From: Flaviramulus basaltis
GTDB taxonomy: Bacteria > Bacteroidota > Bacteroidia > Flavobacteriales > Flavobacteriaceae
DNA: 64,000 bases
Direction of reading: 5' to 3'
NCBI RefSeq assembly: GCF_900114265.1
Contig: NZ_FPKV01000004.1
Location: 266,696-330,695 of the forward strand
Shown here: piece after piece, positions 18,702-27,436 of the stretch
How positions within the stretch are numbered: position 1 is the stretch's first letter
Layout of the letters: the number at the start of each line of letters is the position of its first letter
Notes under the pieces: model-generated
Database searches by the model: none
Told to the model about the DNA's origin: nothing
The model's input: only the letters and a program-made list of their open reading frames with translations
Position numbers and translations under genes: made by a program

Positions 18702-20066
18702 ATTTACGCAATATTAGACATAGAAACTACCGGAGGGAAGTATAACGAGGAAGGTATTACTGAAATAGCAATCTATAAATATGATGGGCATGAAGTTGTA
18801 GATCAATTTATAAGTCTTATAAATCCAGAACGAGACATACAACCTTTTGTAGTCAACCTTACAGGTATAAATAGCAGCATGCTGCGCAATGCACCAAAGT
18901 TTTATGAGGTCGCAAAACGCATTGTAGAAATTACAGACGAATGTATTTTAGTTGCTCACAACGCGCAATTTGATTATAGAATTTTATGTACAGAATTTAG
19001 ACGCTTAGGCTTTGAATATGAACGTAGATCGCTTTGTACTGTTGAACTTTCTAAAGATTTAATTCCAGGTCAAACATCTTACAGTTTAGGTAAATTAGTA
19101 CGCTCACTTGGTATTCCCGTAACCGATAGACATCGTGCTTCTGGTGATGCTTTAGCAACTGTAAAATTGTTTAAAATGTTGCTAGATAAAGACACCACAA
19201 AAACAATTATTAAAGAATCTGTTAGATTAAATCCTAAACACCAATTAGAACCTAGGCACTTAGATATTATAGCTGAATTACCATCAATAACTGGTGTTTA
19301 TTACATTCATAATGCTAATGGAGATATTATATATATTGGTAAAAGTAATAATATAAAAAAGCGCATTAATCAGCACTTTACGGGTACTAATCAAAAATCA
19401 AAAAAAATACAAGTACAGGTTCATGCTGTAACTTACGAAGCTACAGGTAGCGAACTTGTTGCACTTTTAAAAGAAAGTGAAGAAATAAAACGTGTAAAAC
19501 CTATTTTTAATAGAGCTTTACGACGTTCCATTTTTACACATGCTTTATATAGTTTTAAAGATGAAAATGACTATATCAATTTAAAAATTGATGTTGCAGA
19601 TGGTCGTAAAAAGCCCATAACAACATTTAGTAATAGACAAAGTGGAAAAAGTTTTATAACTAATGCTGTTGATGATTATAATTTATGTCAAAAATTAACA
19701 GGGCTTTACAAAACAAAAACCAGCTGTTTCAATTATGATATAAAAGCTTGTGAAGGAGCCTGTATTCAAAAAGAATCTTCAGATTTATATAACAAACGTG
19801 TAAAAGCTTTGATAGATAAAAATAGCTATGCAAATAAAAATATGGTAATTATTGACAGAGGTCGCGATGTTGATGAACGTAGTGCTATATTTATTGAAAA
19901 TGGTATATTTAAAGGCTTAGGATTCTTCAATTTAAATTATCAAATAAATAATATTGAAGTTTTAGAATCTATTATAACACCCATGCAAAATAATCGAGAT
20001 ACCCAACACATTATACAAAGTTATATTAGAAGAAATAAAAGAATTAAAGTAATAACATTAGATTAA
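18702..20066 (+). CDS. DnaQ-type exonuclease / GIY-YIG nuclease fusion, apparent ATT start
   Basis: An N-terminal DEDDh exonuclease domain (Asp and Glu in LDIETTGG, then HNAQFDYRIL, and HRASGDALAT with the last His and Asp) is fused to a GIY-YIG nuclease domain (GVYYIHNANGDIIYIGKSNNIKKRI) and a UvrC-like Cys region (ACEGACI). The first in-frame ATG is at 18879, after exonuclease motif I, and cannot be the start. The frame is open only back to a stop at 18672, with no ATG, GTG or TTG in between. ATT at 18702 gives an N-terminus (IYAILDIETTG) that aligns with the second copy of this protein at 62239-63576, so I use it. Domain combination suggests DNA processing or repair. Confidence 0.85.
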   Translation: MYAILDIETTGGKYNEEGITEIAIYKYDGHEVVDQFISLINPERDIQPFVVNLTGINSSMLRNAPKFYEVAKRIVEITDECILVAHNAQFDYRILCTEFRRLGFEYERRSLCTVELSKDLIPGQTSYSLGKLVRSLGIPVTDRHRASGDALATVKLFKMLLDKDTTKTIIKESVRLNPKHQLEPRHLDIIAELPSITGVYYIHNANGDIIYIGKSNNIKKRINQHFTGTNQKSKKIQVQVHAVTYEATGSELVALLKESEEIKRVKPIFNRALRRSIFTHALYSFKDENDYINLKIDVADGRKKPITTFSNRQSGKSFITNAVDDYNLCQKLTGLYKTKTSCFNYDIKACEGACIQKESSDLYNKRVKALIDKNSYANKNMVIIDRGRDVDERSAIFIENGIFKGLGFFNLNYQINNIEVLESIITPMQNNRDTQHIIQSYIRRNKRIKVITLD

Positions 20067-20067
20067 A

Positions 20068-22032
20068 ATGAAAAAAACTATTTTAATTATCCTTCTTTTT
20101 AACAGCATTATAATAACTGCGCAATCAAGTTTCAATTCAGAAGATTTAAAGGTTACCAAAAGTGATTTAACAATAAATACTTATGAAAAAGACTCAACTG
20201 CAAATGCTTTAGTTTTATATGAACAAGGAAATAGCTATTTTGATAAAAAAGATTTTATTTTAAAAACCGAAGTAAAACACAAAGTAAAAATTTTAAATAG
20301 AGAAGGATTCGATAATGCAAACGTTAAAATCTATTTATATAATGATGATAATAATAACAAAAAAGAAAAAGTAGAAGATATTATTGCTACTACATATAAC
20401 TTAATAGATAAAGTTGTTATTACTACTAGACTGAAGAAAGCCGATGTTTTTGAAGAAAAATACAATGATAATACAACGCTTATAAAGTTTACACTACCAA
20501 ACATTAAAGAAGGTTCTGTAATTGTATATAGTTACACATTAATATCTCCGTTTATGTTTAAATATAAAGATTGGAGATTCCAAGATGACATACCTAAACT
20601 TTATAGCGAATACCGAGCAAGCATACCAGGAAACTGGATTTTTCATAAAAAATTAGTTGGAGGCAAAAAATTAGCTGTTAGCACTATTGAAATTAAGAAA
20701 GATTGTTTAACAACCTATAATGGTGGATCGGCCGATTGCGAAGAAAGTGTTTATGCCATGAAAGATATTCCTGCTTTTATAAGTGAAGATTATATGACTG
20801 CTGAGAGTAATTATTTAGCACGAATTGAATATGAACTTGAAACTATTAGAGGTATGGATGGAAGAATAAGCCATTATACTAAAACATGGGAAACTGTAGA
20901 TAAAGAATTTAGAACAGATGGTGATATTGGTAGACAGCTTAAAAAAAGCGTTGACGCAGAAAAATTATTAAGTCAAGATATTTTTAATGAACCTGATACC
21001 TTAAAAAAAGCTAAAGCCATATTTAATTATTTACAAGAAGATTATACATGGAATGAAAAATACAGAATTTTTAAAGATGTTTCTGTTAAAGATTTAATTA
21101 ATGATAAATCTGGCAATGTATCATCAATAAACATTTTACTTCATAATTTATTAGAAGAATCTGGTATAGATGTAAAACCTATTTTATTATCTACAAGAAA
21201 TAATGGTTTTGCAACGAAACTTTACCCTGTAATTTCAGATTTTAATTATTTAATAGTTCAGGTAACAATCAATAAAAAAACATATTTTTTAGATGCTACA
21301 GACAAATATTTAAGTTTCGGTGAAATTCCATTTAGATGTTTAAATGAATATGGTAGACTTTTAGATTTTAAAGAAGGTAGCAAATGGATTGATATTAAAC
21401 CAAGTAAAAAATCATCTATAATGTACAATGTAGATATTCATTTTGATGAAGAACAAAATTTAGTTGGAAAAGTAAAAAACAGGCTAACTGGTTATCATGC
21501 ATTGCATGCTAAAAAATCTTATTATCCCAGTGAAGATGGTTATTTAAATAAACTAGAAAACAATTCGCCTTTTATTGAAATTTCTAATCACGAAGTTACA
21601 AGTAAGGGAAAAACAAGTGATAAATTTTCAGAATCTTACGACATAGAATATAATATTGATGAGATAAATCAAACCTTATATTTAAATCCTTTTATTGTTA
21701 AATTCTTTGCAGAAAATCCTTTTAAACTTCAAGAAAGAACATACCCAATAGATTTTGGCTATAAAGACAATTACTTGTATTCATTCAAACTAAGTTTAGG
21801 TGAGAATTACTCAGTAAAAGAAATGCCAAAAGAAATTAGGTTGACACTGCCAAACGATGCAGGTAACTTATCTTTTGCTAGCAAAATGGTGGGTAACGAT
21901 TTGCATTTACTTTTTAAAATTGATTTTAAAGCACCTGTTTACCCTGCTGAATATTACCCCTATTTAAAGGAGTTAATGAGTAAGATTGTTGATATTCAAA
22001 AAAACTCACTAATTGTATTAAATAAAACATAA
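20068..22032 (+). CDS. DUF3857 and transglutaminase-like secreted protein
   Basis: A signal peptide (residues 1-18, ending in ITAQ) is followed by an N-terminal DUF3857 domain (about 50-230) and a transglutaminase-like core near 290-420, including KAIFNYLQEDYTWNEKY and KSGNVSSINILLHNLLEESGID. The usual transglutaminase cysteine position is Ser or Asn here (GNVSS), so it is likely a non-catalytic member; the DATDKYLSFG aspartate is kept. The start is one base after the previous stop. Such proteins are common in Bacteroidota and have no established role. Confidence 0.85.
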   Translation: MKKTILIILLFNSIIITAQSSFNSEDLKVTKSDLTINTYEKDSTANALVLYEQGNSYFDKKDFILKTEVKHKVKILNREGFDNANVKIYLYNDDNNNKKEKVEDIIATTYNLIDKVVITTRLKKADVFEEKYNDNTTLIKFTLPNIKEGSVIVYSYTLISPFMFKYKDWRFQDDIPKLYSEYRASIPGNWIFHKKLVGGKKLAVSTIEIKKDCLTTYNGGSADCEESVYAMKDIPAFISEDYMTAESNYLARIEYELETIRGMDGRISHYTKTWETVDKEFRTDGDIGRQLKKSVDAEKLLSQDIFNEPDTLKKAKAIFNYLQEDYTWNEKYRIFKDVSVKDLINDKSGNVSSINILLHNLLEESGIDVKPILLSTRNNGFATKLYPVISDFNYLIVQVTINKKTYFLDATDKYLSFGEIPFRCLNEYGRLLDFKEGSKWIDIKPSKKSSIMYNVDIHFDEEQNLVGKVKNRLTGYHALHAKKSYYPSEDGYLNKLENNSPFIEISNHEVTSKGKTSDKFSESYDIEYNIDEINQTLYLNPFIVKFFAENPFKLQERTYPIDFGYKDNYLYSFKLSLGENYSVKEMPKEIRLTLPNDAGNLSFASKMVGNDLHLLFKIDFKAPVYPAEYYPYLKELMSKIVDIQKNSLIVLNKT

Positions 22033-22057
22033 GTCATCTTTTATTACTTTTGAATAA

Positions 22058-22891
22058 ATGAGCATATCAAAAAAACATTGGAAAATAAGACTTCATGAAA
22101 TTATTTATGAAGCAGATACTCCTGCAGGAAAGCTGTTTGATGTGGTTCTTTTAATTATAATTCTTGCAAGTATAATACTGGTAATGCTTGAAAGTGTAAA
22201 TAGTATTGATGCAAAATACCATAGCATATTAAACATTTCAGAATGGATTATTACCATTATGTTTAGTTTAGAATATATTGCTAGAATAATAACTGTAAAA
22301 AAACCATTTAAATATATATTTAGCTTTTACGGTATTATAGATTTCTTATCGACGATACCTAAATACATTTCATTAATTTTTGGTGGTGTGCATGCATTAG
22401 CTGCTTTACGAGCGCTACGTTTACTAAGGGTTTTTAGAATTTTAAAACTGGCTCGCTTTCTTGGTGCATCAAACAATTTAGTTAATGCTTTAAAAGCTAG
22501 TAGAGCAAAAATATCTGTGTTTTTATTTGCTGTTATAATTGTTGCTGTTATTCTTGGAACCATTATGTATATGGTTGAAGGAGAAGAAAATGGATTTACA
22601 AATATCCCAAAAAGTGTATATTGGTGTATTGTAACATTAACTACTGTTGGTTTTGGTGATATTGCACCACAAACGCCATTAGGTCAGTTTATAGCTTCTT
22701 TAATTATGATTTTAGGTTACGGTATAATTGCTGTTCCTACTGGTATTGTATCGGCAGAATACACGAATCAAACAAAACCAAAAAAAGACGAAGAATTACA
22801 TTTAAACTCACAATCATGTGTTAATTGTCTAGAAGATAAACATCAAGATAATGCTACGTTTTGCCACAAATGTGGGCATCCTTTACACTAA
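22058..22891 (+). CDS. Voltage-gated potassium channel with C-terminal zinc ribbon
   Basis: Six membrane segments are visible. S4 (about residues 110-130) carries an arginine or lysine every third residue in ALRALRLLRVFRILKLAR. The pore loop has the potassium selectivity filter TVGFGD near residue 197. The C-terminus (about 247-277) has two CxxC knuckles, CVNC and CHKC, spaced 19 residues apart, which should bind one zinc ion. The channel would pass potassium in response to membrane voltage. A TACTTTTG box ends five bases before the ATG, so the gene may have its own promoter and an almost leaderless message. The zinc ribbon is an uncommon addition and could mediate subunit or partner contacts. 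Confidence 0.9.
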   Translation: MSISKKHWKIRLHEIIYEADTPAGKLFDVVLLIIILASIILVMLESVNSIDAKYHSILNISEWIITIMFSLEYIARIITVKKPFKYIFSFYGIIDFLSTIPKYISLIFGGVHALAALRALRLLRVFRILKLARFLGASNNLVNALKASRAKISVFLFAVIIVAVILGTIMYMVEGEENGFTNIPKSVYWCIVTLTTVGFGDIAPQTPLGQFIASLIMILGYGIIAVPTGIVSAEYTNQTKPKKDEELHLNSQSCVNCLEDKHQDNATFCHKCGHPLH

Positions 22892-22922
22892 TTTTACTTT
22901 TTTAAATTAAGAATCACAAGCC

Positions 22923-23840
22923 ATCAACTCAAACACTAAATATCTTATTTCCATTGTAGGGCCAACAGCTATTGGCAAAACAGCGTTAAGCATTAAACTT
23001 GCTCAATATTTTAATACTGAAATTATTTCGGCAGACTCTCGCCAGTTTTTTAAAGAGATGCATATTGGTACCGCAGCTCCAACAACTGAGGAATTAACTG
23101 CTGCGAAACATCATTTTATTCATCATAAATCTATTAAAGAGGAATACAACGTTGGCGCTTTTGAAAAAGAGGCAATACAATGTTTAACCATACTTTTTAA
23201 AAGTAATGACATTGTTATAATGGTTGGCGGATCTGGTTTATATGTTGATGCTGTAAATAAAGGTTTAGACGATTTCCCTGTGGTAGAAAAAGGCATCAGA
23301 GAATCACTAAATATTGACTTAGAAACGAAAGGGTTAGAATATTTACAGAATAAATTAAAGGAACTTGATAAAGTATCATACCAATCAATGGCTATAGATA
23401 ATCCACATCGTGTTATTAGAGCTTTAGAAATTTGTATTGGTTCTGGTAAGCCTTATTCTTCATTTTTAAATAAAGACAAAAATAAACGTTCGTTTAAAAC
23501 TATAACTCTTGGACTTACTGCAGATAGAGAAATAATATACGATCGTATTAATAAACGTGTTGATATTATGATGAAACAAGGTTTACTTAAAGAAGTAAAA
23601 ACATTGCTTCCCTACAAAGATTTGAATGCTTTAAACACCGTTGGATACAGAGAATTATTTAATTATTTAGATGGAACTTGGGAGTTAGATTTTGCTGTTT
23701 CTGAAATTAAAAAGAACTCACGGCGTTTTGCAAAACGGCAACTTACTTGGTTTAAAAGAAATGAAAATACGTTTTGGTTTGATTATACAAAACCTATAGA
23801 TACTATTATTAATAAGTTAAACGAAGCTACAAAATCTTAA
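22923..23840 (+). CDS. miaA: tRNA dimethylallyltransferase MiaA, apparent non-AUG start
   Basis: The P-loop GPTAIGKT, the ISADSRQFFKEM segment, the MVGGSGLYVDAV loop, NPHRVIRALEI and TVGYRELFNYLDG identify MiaA, which adds a dimethylallyl group to A37 of tRNAs reading UNN codons. The first in-frame ATG (23058) lies after the P-loop and the catalytic Asp, so it cannot be the start. The frame extends back only to the stop at 22908, and no ATG, GTG or TTG lies in between in this frame; there is no ATG in any frame from 22891 on. ATC at 22923 (Met-Asn-Ser-Asn-Thr-Lys-Tyr-Leu) gives a normal family length of about 305 residues; ATT at 22947 is the alternative. The body of the gene is intact. Confidence 0.9.
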   Translation: MNSNTKYLISIVGPTAIGKTALSIKLAQYFNTEIISADSRQFFKEMHIGTAAPTTEELTAAKHHFIHHKSIKEEYNVGAFEKEAIQCLTILFKSNDIVIMVGGSGLYVDAVNKGLDDFPVVEKGIRESLNIDLETKGLEYLQNKLKELDKVSYQSMAIDNPHRVIRALEICIGSGKPYSSFLNKDKNKRSFKTITLGLTADREIIYDRINKRVDIMMKQGLLKEVKTLLPYKDLNALNTVGYRELFNYLDGTWELDFAVSEIKKNSRRFAKRQLTWFKRNENTFWFDYTKPIDTIINKLNEATKS

Positions 23841-23851
23841 CTCAGACTAAA

Positions 23852-24529
23852 ATGAAAATTAATGAAGATGCTTTAGACAATCCTGTTTGGAACGCTTTAA
23901 CAGACACACATTTTAACCAAAGTATAGACTATGGTAACGTAAAGTTTTACCAAAGTGATTTTGCGCCATTTGGTGCATTTATTAATGATGAAGATACTAG
24001 TCACGCCATTGAAAAGCACTCCAAGTTAATTAAAGATTTTTTTATTGTTGGTAAAGAACCTAAAATGCCTTCTGGTTTTAAGCCTGCAATAAAGTATGTT
24101 GGTTATCAAATGATAATTTATAACAAAATAAATCATCTTATAAGTGAAGATATTGTAAAACTTAACGAAAAACATTATAACCAACTTATAGACTTAATTA
24201 AACTCGTATATCCAGAATATTTTAAAGCGAAAACTAATACGTTAGGAACCTATTATGGCATTTTTAAAAACAATAAATTGGTTGCAGTAACTGGAGAGCG
24301 TTTTCAAACCAAAAACTTTGTTGAAATAAGTGCAGTCATTACACATCCAGATTACACAGGAAAAGGATATGCCAAACAACTTATTACACATACTGCTAAT
24401 GGTATTTTTAATAAAAACAAAATACCTTTTTTACATGTAGATGTAACCAATTTAGGACCTATAGCTTTATACAAAAAGCTTGGTTTTACTATTAGAAGAG
24501 AAATTGAATTTTGGAAGATTGGGCATTAA
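23852..24529 (+). CDS. GNAT-family N-acetyltransferase (FR47-like)
   Basis: The C-terminal half holds the acetyl-CoA-binding core: FVEISAVITHPDYTGKGYAKQLI near residues 150-180 with the R/QxxGxG/A-like GKGYAK loop, and LHVDVTNLGPIALYKKLGF near 195-215. The N-terminal 110 residues are less conserved, as in FR47-type GNAT proteins. It acetylates an unknown amine substrate. It follows miaA after 11 bases and closes the plus-strand run; the next gene is convergent. Confidence 0.85.
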   Translation: MKINEDALDNPVWNALTDTHFNQSIDYGNVKFYQSDFAPFGAFINDEDTSHAIEKHSKLIKDFFIVGKEPKMPSGFKPAIKYVGYQMIIYNKINHLISEDIVKLNEKHYNQLIDLIKLVYPEYFKAKTNTLGTYYGIFKNNKLVAVTGERFQTKNFVEISAVITHPDYTGKGYAKQLITHTANGIFNKNKIPFLHVDVTNLGPIALYKKLGFTIRREIEFWKIGH

Positions 24530-24561
24530 AAAGGCTTTATAGGAAAGGAGAATACAGCCTA

Positions 24562-26148
24562 TTATTGCATAGTTATATTACTATACTTAGCATTTACAAC
24601 AATACTTTTACCGTTAGCTAGATCTCCCGTTGAGAAATTAGAAGTGTTGTCTTTTGAAGTTTTTTTAGGATGTACAAATCGAGAACGAGTTCCTTTATAC
24701 TGTAAATTATAATCTACTTTTGGAAGCTTTATAACGGCATCAATATTTTGAAGTATCACATTTAAGTTACTAAAAGCATCATCAATATTTAGAATATTTA
24801 AATCGCCAATATTTCCGTCAACAACTGCGCTTCCTATTAAATTTTCAATGTCAATATTTGATGATATAGAGTTTAAAACTAAATGTTTTACATTCTTTAA
24901 TTCAACGTTTTTTACATAATTTAAGTTTAGTTCTCCTAAATTCCAATTCGTAACATGTACGGGAGAATATGAAGCGTTAATGGAAGTTGAACTTCCATTA
25001 ACGCTATATGCTGTAAATTTTGTATGTGATAAATCTGCTTTTAAATTATCAATATTTGCTGCAAATTCTATTTCACCATGTCTAACATTAACTTTTAACT
25101 TAGCACCTTTAGGCATCTTTATTTTGATTGTTTTTTTAACATTAGAATTAGATTCAGGACTCACAAGTTTTTCTACTAGAACACGTCTCTTTTCTGCTAG
25201 TTTTTCTCGTTCTTTAGCATGTTTTTCATGCTCCTTTGCCACTTTTTTATGTAATTCTACTCGTTTTTCATGCATGTCTTGCAAACGCTCTTGTTCAGCT
25301 GCAGTGCGTTCTGCTTGTGCCTCTATTCTTTCGGCTTGTCTTTCCATTTGAGCTGCGAATCGCTCTCCCCAAGCTTCCATTTTTTTGCCATAATCTTCAC
25401 CAAACTTTTCTCCCCATGCTTCCATCTTTTTAGTATACTCCTCACTATTCATTTTGCTTTCGAAATTCTTAGCCCATTCCTCCATTTTCTTTCCATATTT
25501 CTCTCCCCATTCTTCACCAAATCTTTCTCCCCAAGCTTCCATTTTTTTAGCATAATCTTCTCCATACAAATTTTCAAATTTTTGAGAATATTTTTCAAGA
25601 TATTTATCGCCGTCTCTCTTATATGCTTTATAATCAAACTCCATAGAACCAACACCTTCTGGCAGTTCTGGCAATTCTGGAAACTCAGGCATTTCTGCCA
25701 TTTCTGGCATGTCAAAATGAAAATCGAAATTCATTTCTGGTAATTCTGCTATTTCAAATTTTAATTCTGTTAACATAGCATTTACCGCATCACTATCTCC
25801 CTGTTCACTACTCGTTGAATAAGTCCAAACATTACTTCCTCCTTCTCCTTTCGTTTTTATAGAAACTTTATCATTAGTGGCATCTATATCTACATCCCAT
25901 AATTTTAAAGCTTCTTTAAGTTCTTCTTTGTTTAATTTCTCTCCTTCAATGTAAGCTTCAATTTCTACTGTACTTTTATTCCAAGTATCAATTATAATAT
26001 TGGTATGGCTAGTATTTAAGTCTATAACCACATCTTTGTTAACGTTTATAGATTGAGATACTTTAGTTAATTTTTGTTGCGCTAGTAAACTTCCTGTTAT
26101 TAGAAAACAGAACGCATAAAGTTTGATTTTTATAATAGTATTGTTCAT
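24562..26148 (-). CDS. Secreted repeat-rich protein of the sigma/anti-sigma operon (DUF4097-like ends)
   Basis: A signal peptide (residues 1-23, ending in LLAQ) leads into an N-terminal beta segment (INVNKDVVIDLNTSHTNI). A Met/Pro/Glu-rich linker (about 135-170, with PEFPELPELPE) follows, then four tandem copies of a roughly 18-residue unit with consensus E-D/E-Y-G-K-K-M-E-A-W-G-E-R-F (about 190-270). Next comes a long charged coiled coil (about 270-345, many AER and EKR steps), and a C-terminal beta-helix-like region (about 350-525) like DUF4097 adhesin-type proteins. It is the third gene after an ECF sigma factor and membrane anti-sigma candidate. The W-repeat segment is not one I recognise. 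An envelope-stress read-out or scaffold role is inference. Confidence 0.75.
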   Translation of the reverse strand: MNNTIIKIKLYAFCFLITGSLLAQQKLTKVSQSINVNKDVVIDLNTSHTNIIIDTWNKSTVEIEAYIEGEKLNKEELKEALKLWDVDIDATNDKVSIKTKGEGGSNVWTYSTSSEQGDSDAVNAMLTELKFEIAELPEMNFDFHFDMPEMAEMPEFPELPELPEGVGSMEFDYKAYKRDGDKYLEKYSQKFENLYGEDYAKKMEAWGERFGEEWGEKYGKKMEEWAKNFESKMNSEEYTKKMEAWGEKFGEDYGKKMEAWGERFAAQMERQAERIEAQAERTAAEQERLQDMHEKRVELHKKVAKEHEKHAKEREKLAEKRRVLVEKLVSPESNSNVKKTIKIKMPKGAKLKVNVRHGEIEFAANIDNLKADLSHTKFTAYSVNGSSTSINASYSPVHVTNWNLGELNLNYVKNVELKNVKHLVLNSISSNIDIENLIGSAVVDGNIGDLNILNIDDAFSNLNVILQNIDAVIKLPKVDYNLQYKGTRSRFVHPKKTSKDNTSNFSTGDLANGKSIVVNAKYSNITMQ

Positions 26149-26158
26149 TTTTTGATTT

Positions 26159-26728
26159 TTAGATTGATTGTTTTACGCCTTCATCAGGAGTATTTAGTTC
26201 TTTTAATTGTGATCTTAAGCGATACAATAAGTTTAAACGAAGTTTTAAATTATCAATTAATGCATTTACTGTTAATTCACTAGGCCCAGATTCTGTTAAA
26301 TCAAGAGATAAACGTTTGTATTCTTTATCCAGCTCATCCAATTGTGCTAAATAATCATCAAATAAATCTTTGGTTTCTGGTGTATAGGTCATTTTAGATA
26401 GCTCTAAATTGATGCTTGCCAAATAGTAATCTTCAACCTTTTTTAAACCTGGTGAAATATCACCTAATGTTTTTGTTACAACTGTTTTCGTTGTTGCTAC
26501 TTCTGTTGGCAAATTATCAACTTGAGGCTGGAAATATTTAAAAGCACCGAAGCTAAAGCCTAAAAGCACGATAATACTAGCTGCTATATGCATCCAATTA
26601 AATTTCGAATGTTTTACCTCTGGTAATGCTTCATCTAGTTTTTTAAGAAATCGGTCTTGATGATTTTTCGGCATATTTTCATGTGCCATTTTATCATCTT
26701 TAAACAACTCTCTAATATCTCGTGCCAT
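26159..26728 (-). CDS. Single-pass membrane protein, probable anti-sigma factor
   Basis: The 189-residue protein has a cytoplasmic N-terminus (1-45), one membrane helix (about 46-66, MHIAASIIVLLGFSFG) and a helical C-terminal part with SINLELSKMTYTPETKD and LTVNALIDNLKLRLNLLYRLRSQL. Its start overlaps the sigma factor end by 17 bases, which implies coupled translation. The order sigma, one-helix membrane protein, secreted protein is the usual arrangement of ECF sigma with a membrane anti-sigma. The N-terminus lacks a zinc-binding HxxxCxxC motif, so if it is an anti-sigma it is not of the ZAS type. Function is inferred from context. Confidence 0.7.
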   Translation of the reverse strand: MARDIRELFKDDKMAHENMPKNHQDRFLKKLDEALPEVKHSKFNWMHIAASIIVLLGFSFGAFKYFQPQVDNLPTEVATTKTVVTKTLGDISPGLKKVEDYYLASINLELSKMTYTPETKDLFDDYLAQLDELDKEYKRLSLDLTESGPSELTVNALIDNLKLRLNLLYRLRSQLKELNTPDEGVKQSI

Positions 26729-27263
26729 TTTTTTTAAGTGTTAACAGTTCTTGTAATTTTACTTTACCTCGTGATAGTTGTGTGCGTGATGCGACTTCTG
26801 AAATATCCAAAATTTCTGAAATCTCTTGGTGATCATAACCTTCAATTAAATAAAGCATCACAACATACTGGTACTTATCTGGTAATTTATTAATTGCATC
26901 TTTTACATCTTCTAATGTAATTGCATCTTCTACTAACCATTTGTCGTCGTTAGGTGTATCAACTACTTTTAGGTGCACCTCATCTAATTCAACAAGTTGT
27001 TGCTTTTTAGATTTTAAAAAGTCGATACTTTTATTAACTACAATACGTTTTAACCATGCGCCAAAAGTAACCTCTGCTTTATATTGATGTAGTTTAGTGA
27101 AAGCCTTAATAAAAGCTTCCTGTACAACATCTTCGGCATCGGTAGCATCTTTCAAAAATCGCTTAGCAACAATATACATCCCGTCGCAGTACTGGTTGTA
27201 TAACTGCAATTGTGCTTTACGATTGTTTTGTTTACATTGCTCAATAATGTCAACTTGAAACAT
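26712..27263 (-). CDS. RNA polymerase sigma factor, ECF type
   Basis: Region 2 is visible at residues 20-90: AKRFLKDATDAEDVVQEAFIKAF, then FGAWLKRIVVNKSIDFLK. Region 4 (about 120-175) has LPDKYQYVVMLYLIEGYDHQEISEILDIS-type helix-turn-helix sequence ending in RTQLSRGKVKLQELL. Length is 183 residues, as expected for ECF sigma-70 proteins. It should direct RNA polymerase to a small regulon, held back by the membrane protein encoded downstream. No promoter with an obvious second copy was found upstream, so autoregulation is not shown. Confidence 0.94.
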   Translation of the reverse strand: MFQVDIIEQCKQNNRKAQLQLYNQYCDGMYIVAKRFLKDATDAEDVVQEAFIKAFTKLHQYKAEVTFGAWLKRIVVNKSIDFLKSKKQQLVELDEVHLKVVDTPNDDKWLVEDAITLEDVKDAINKLPDKYQYVVMLYLIEGYDHQEISEILDISEVASRTQLSRGKVKLQELLTLKKNGTRY

Positions 27264-27436
27264 ACTAATTCTACTTTTGGTTTAAGTTAGTTCGTTTAAA
27301 AGACGATAAAAAAATTGTAGTGTTGCAAAAAAGATTATTTTTTTTGAGTTATATAACAAAGCTATAGAAATCTTCGTTTGTATTTCTTAAATTATTACTT
27401 TTTAAAGTATATTTACGCCTTATTAAATTGCTCTAT

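Noticed and set aside
22923..23840. miaA as an N-terminally truncated pseudogene
   Set aside because: All catalytic segments, including the P-loop, are present in one open frame; only a canonical start codon is missing.
24980..25743. Several long plus-strand open frames antisense to the repeat-rich secreted protein
   Set aside because: They are cysteine- and serine-rich shadows of the Lys/Glu/Met-rich coding strand, overlap each other in different frames and have no signal of their own.
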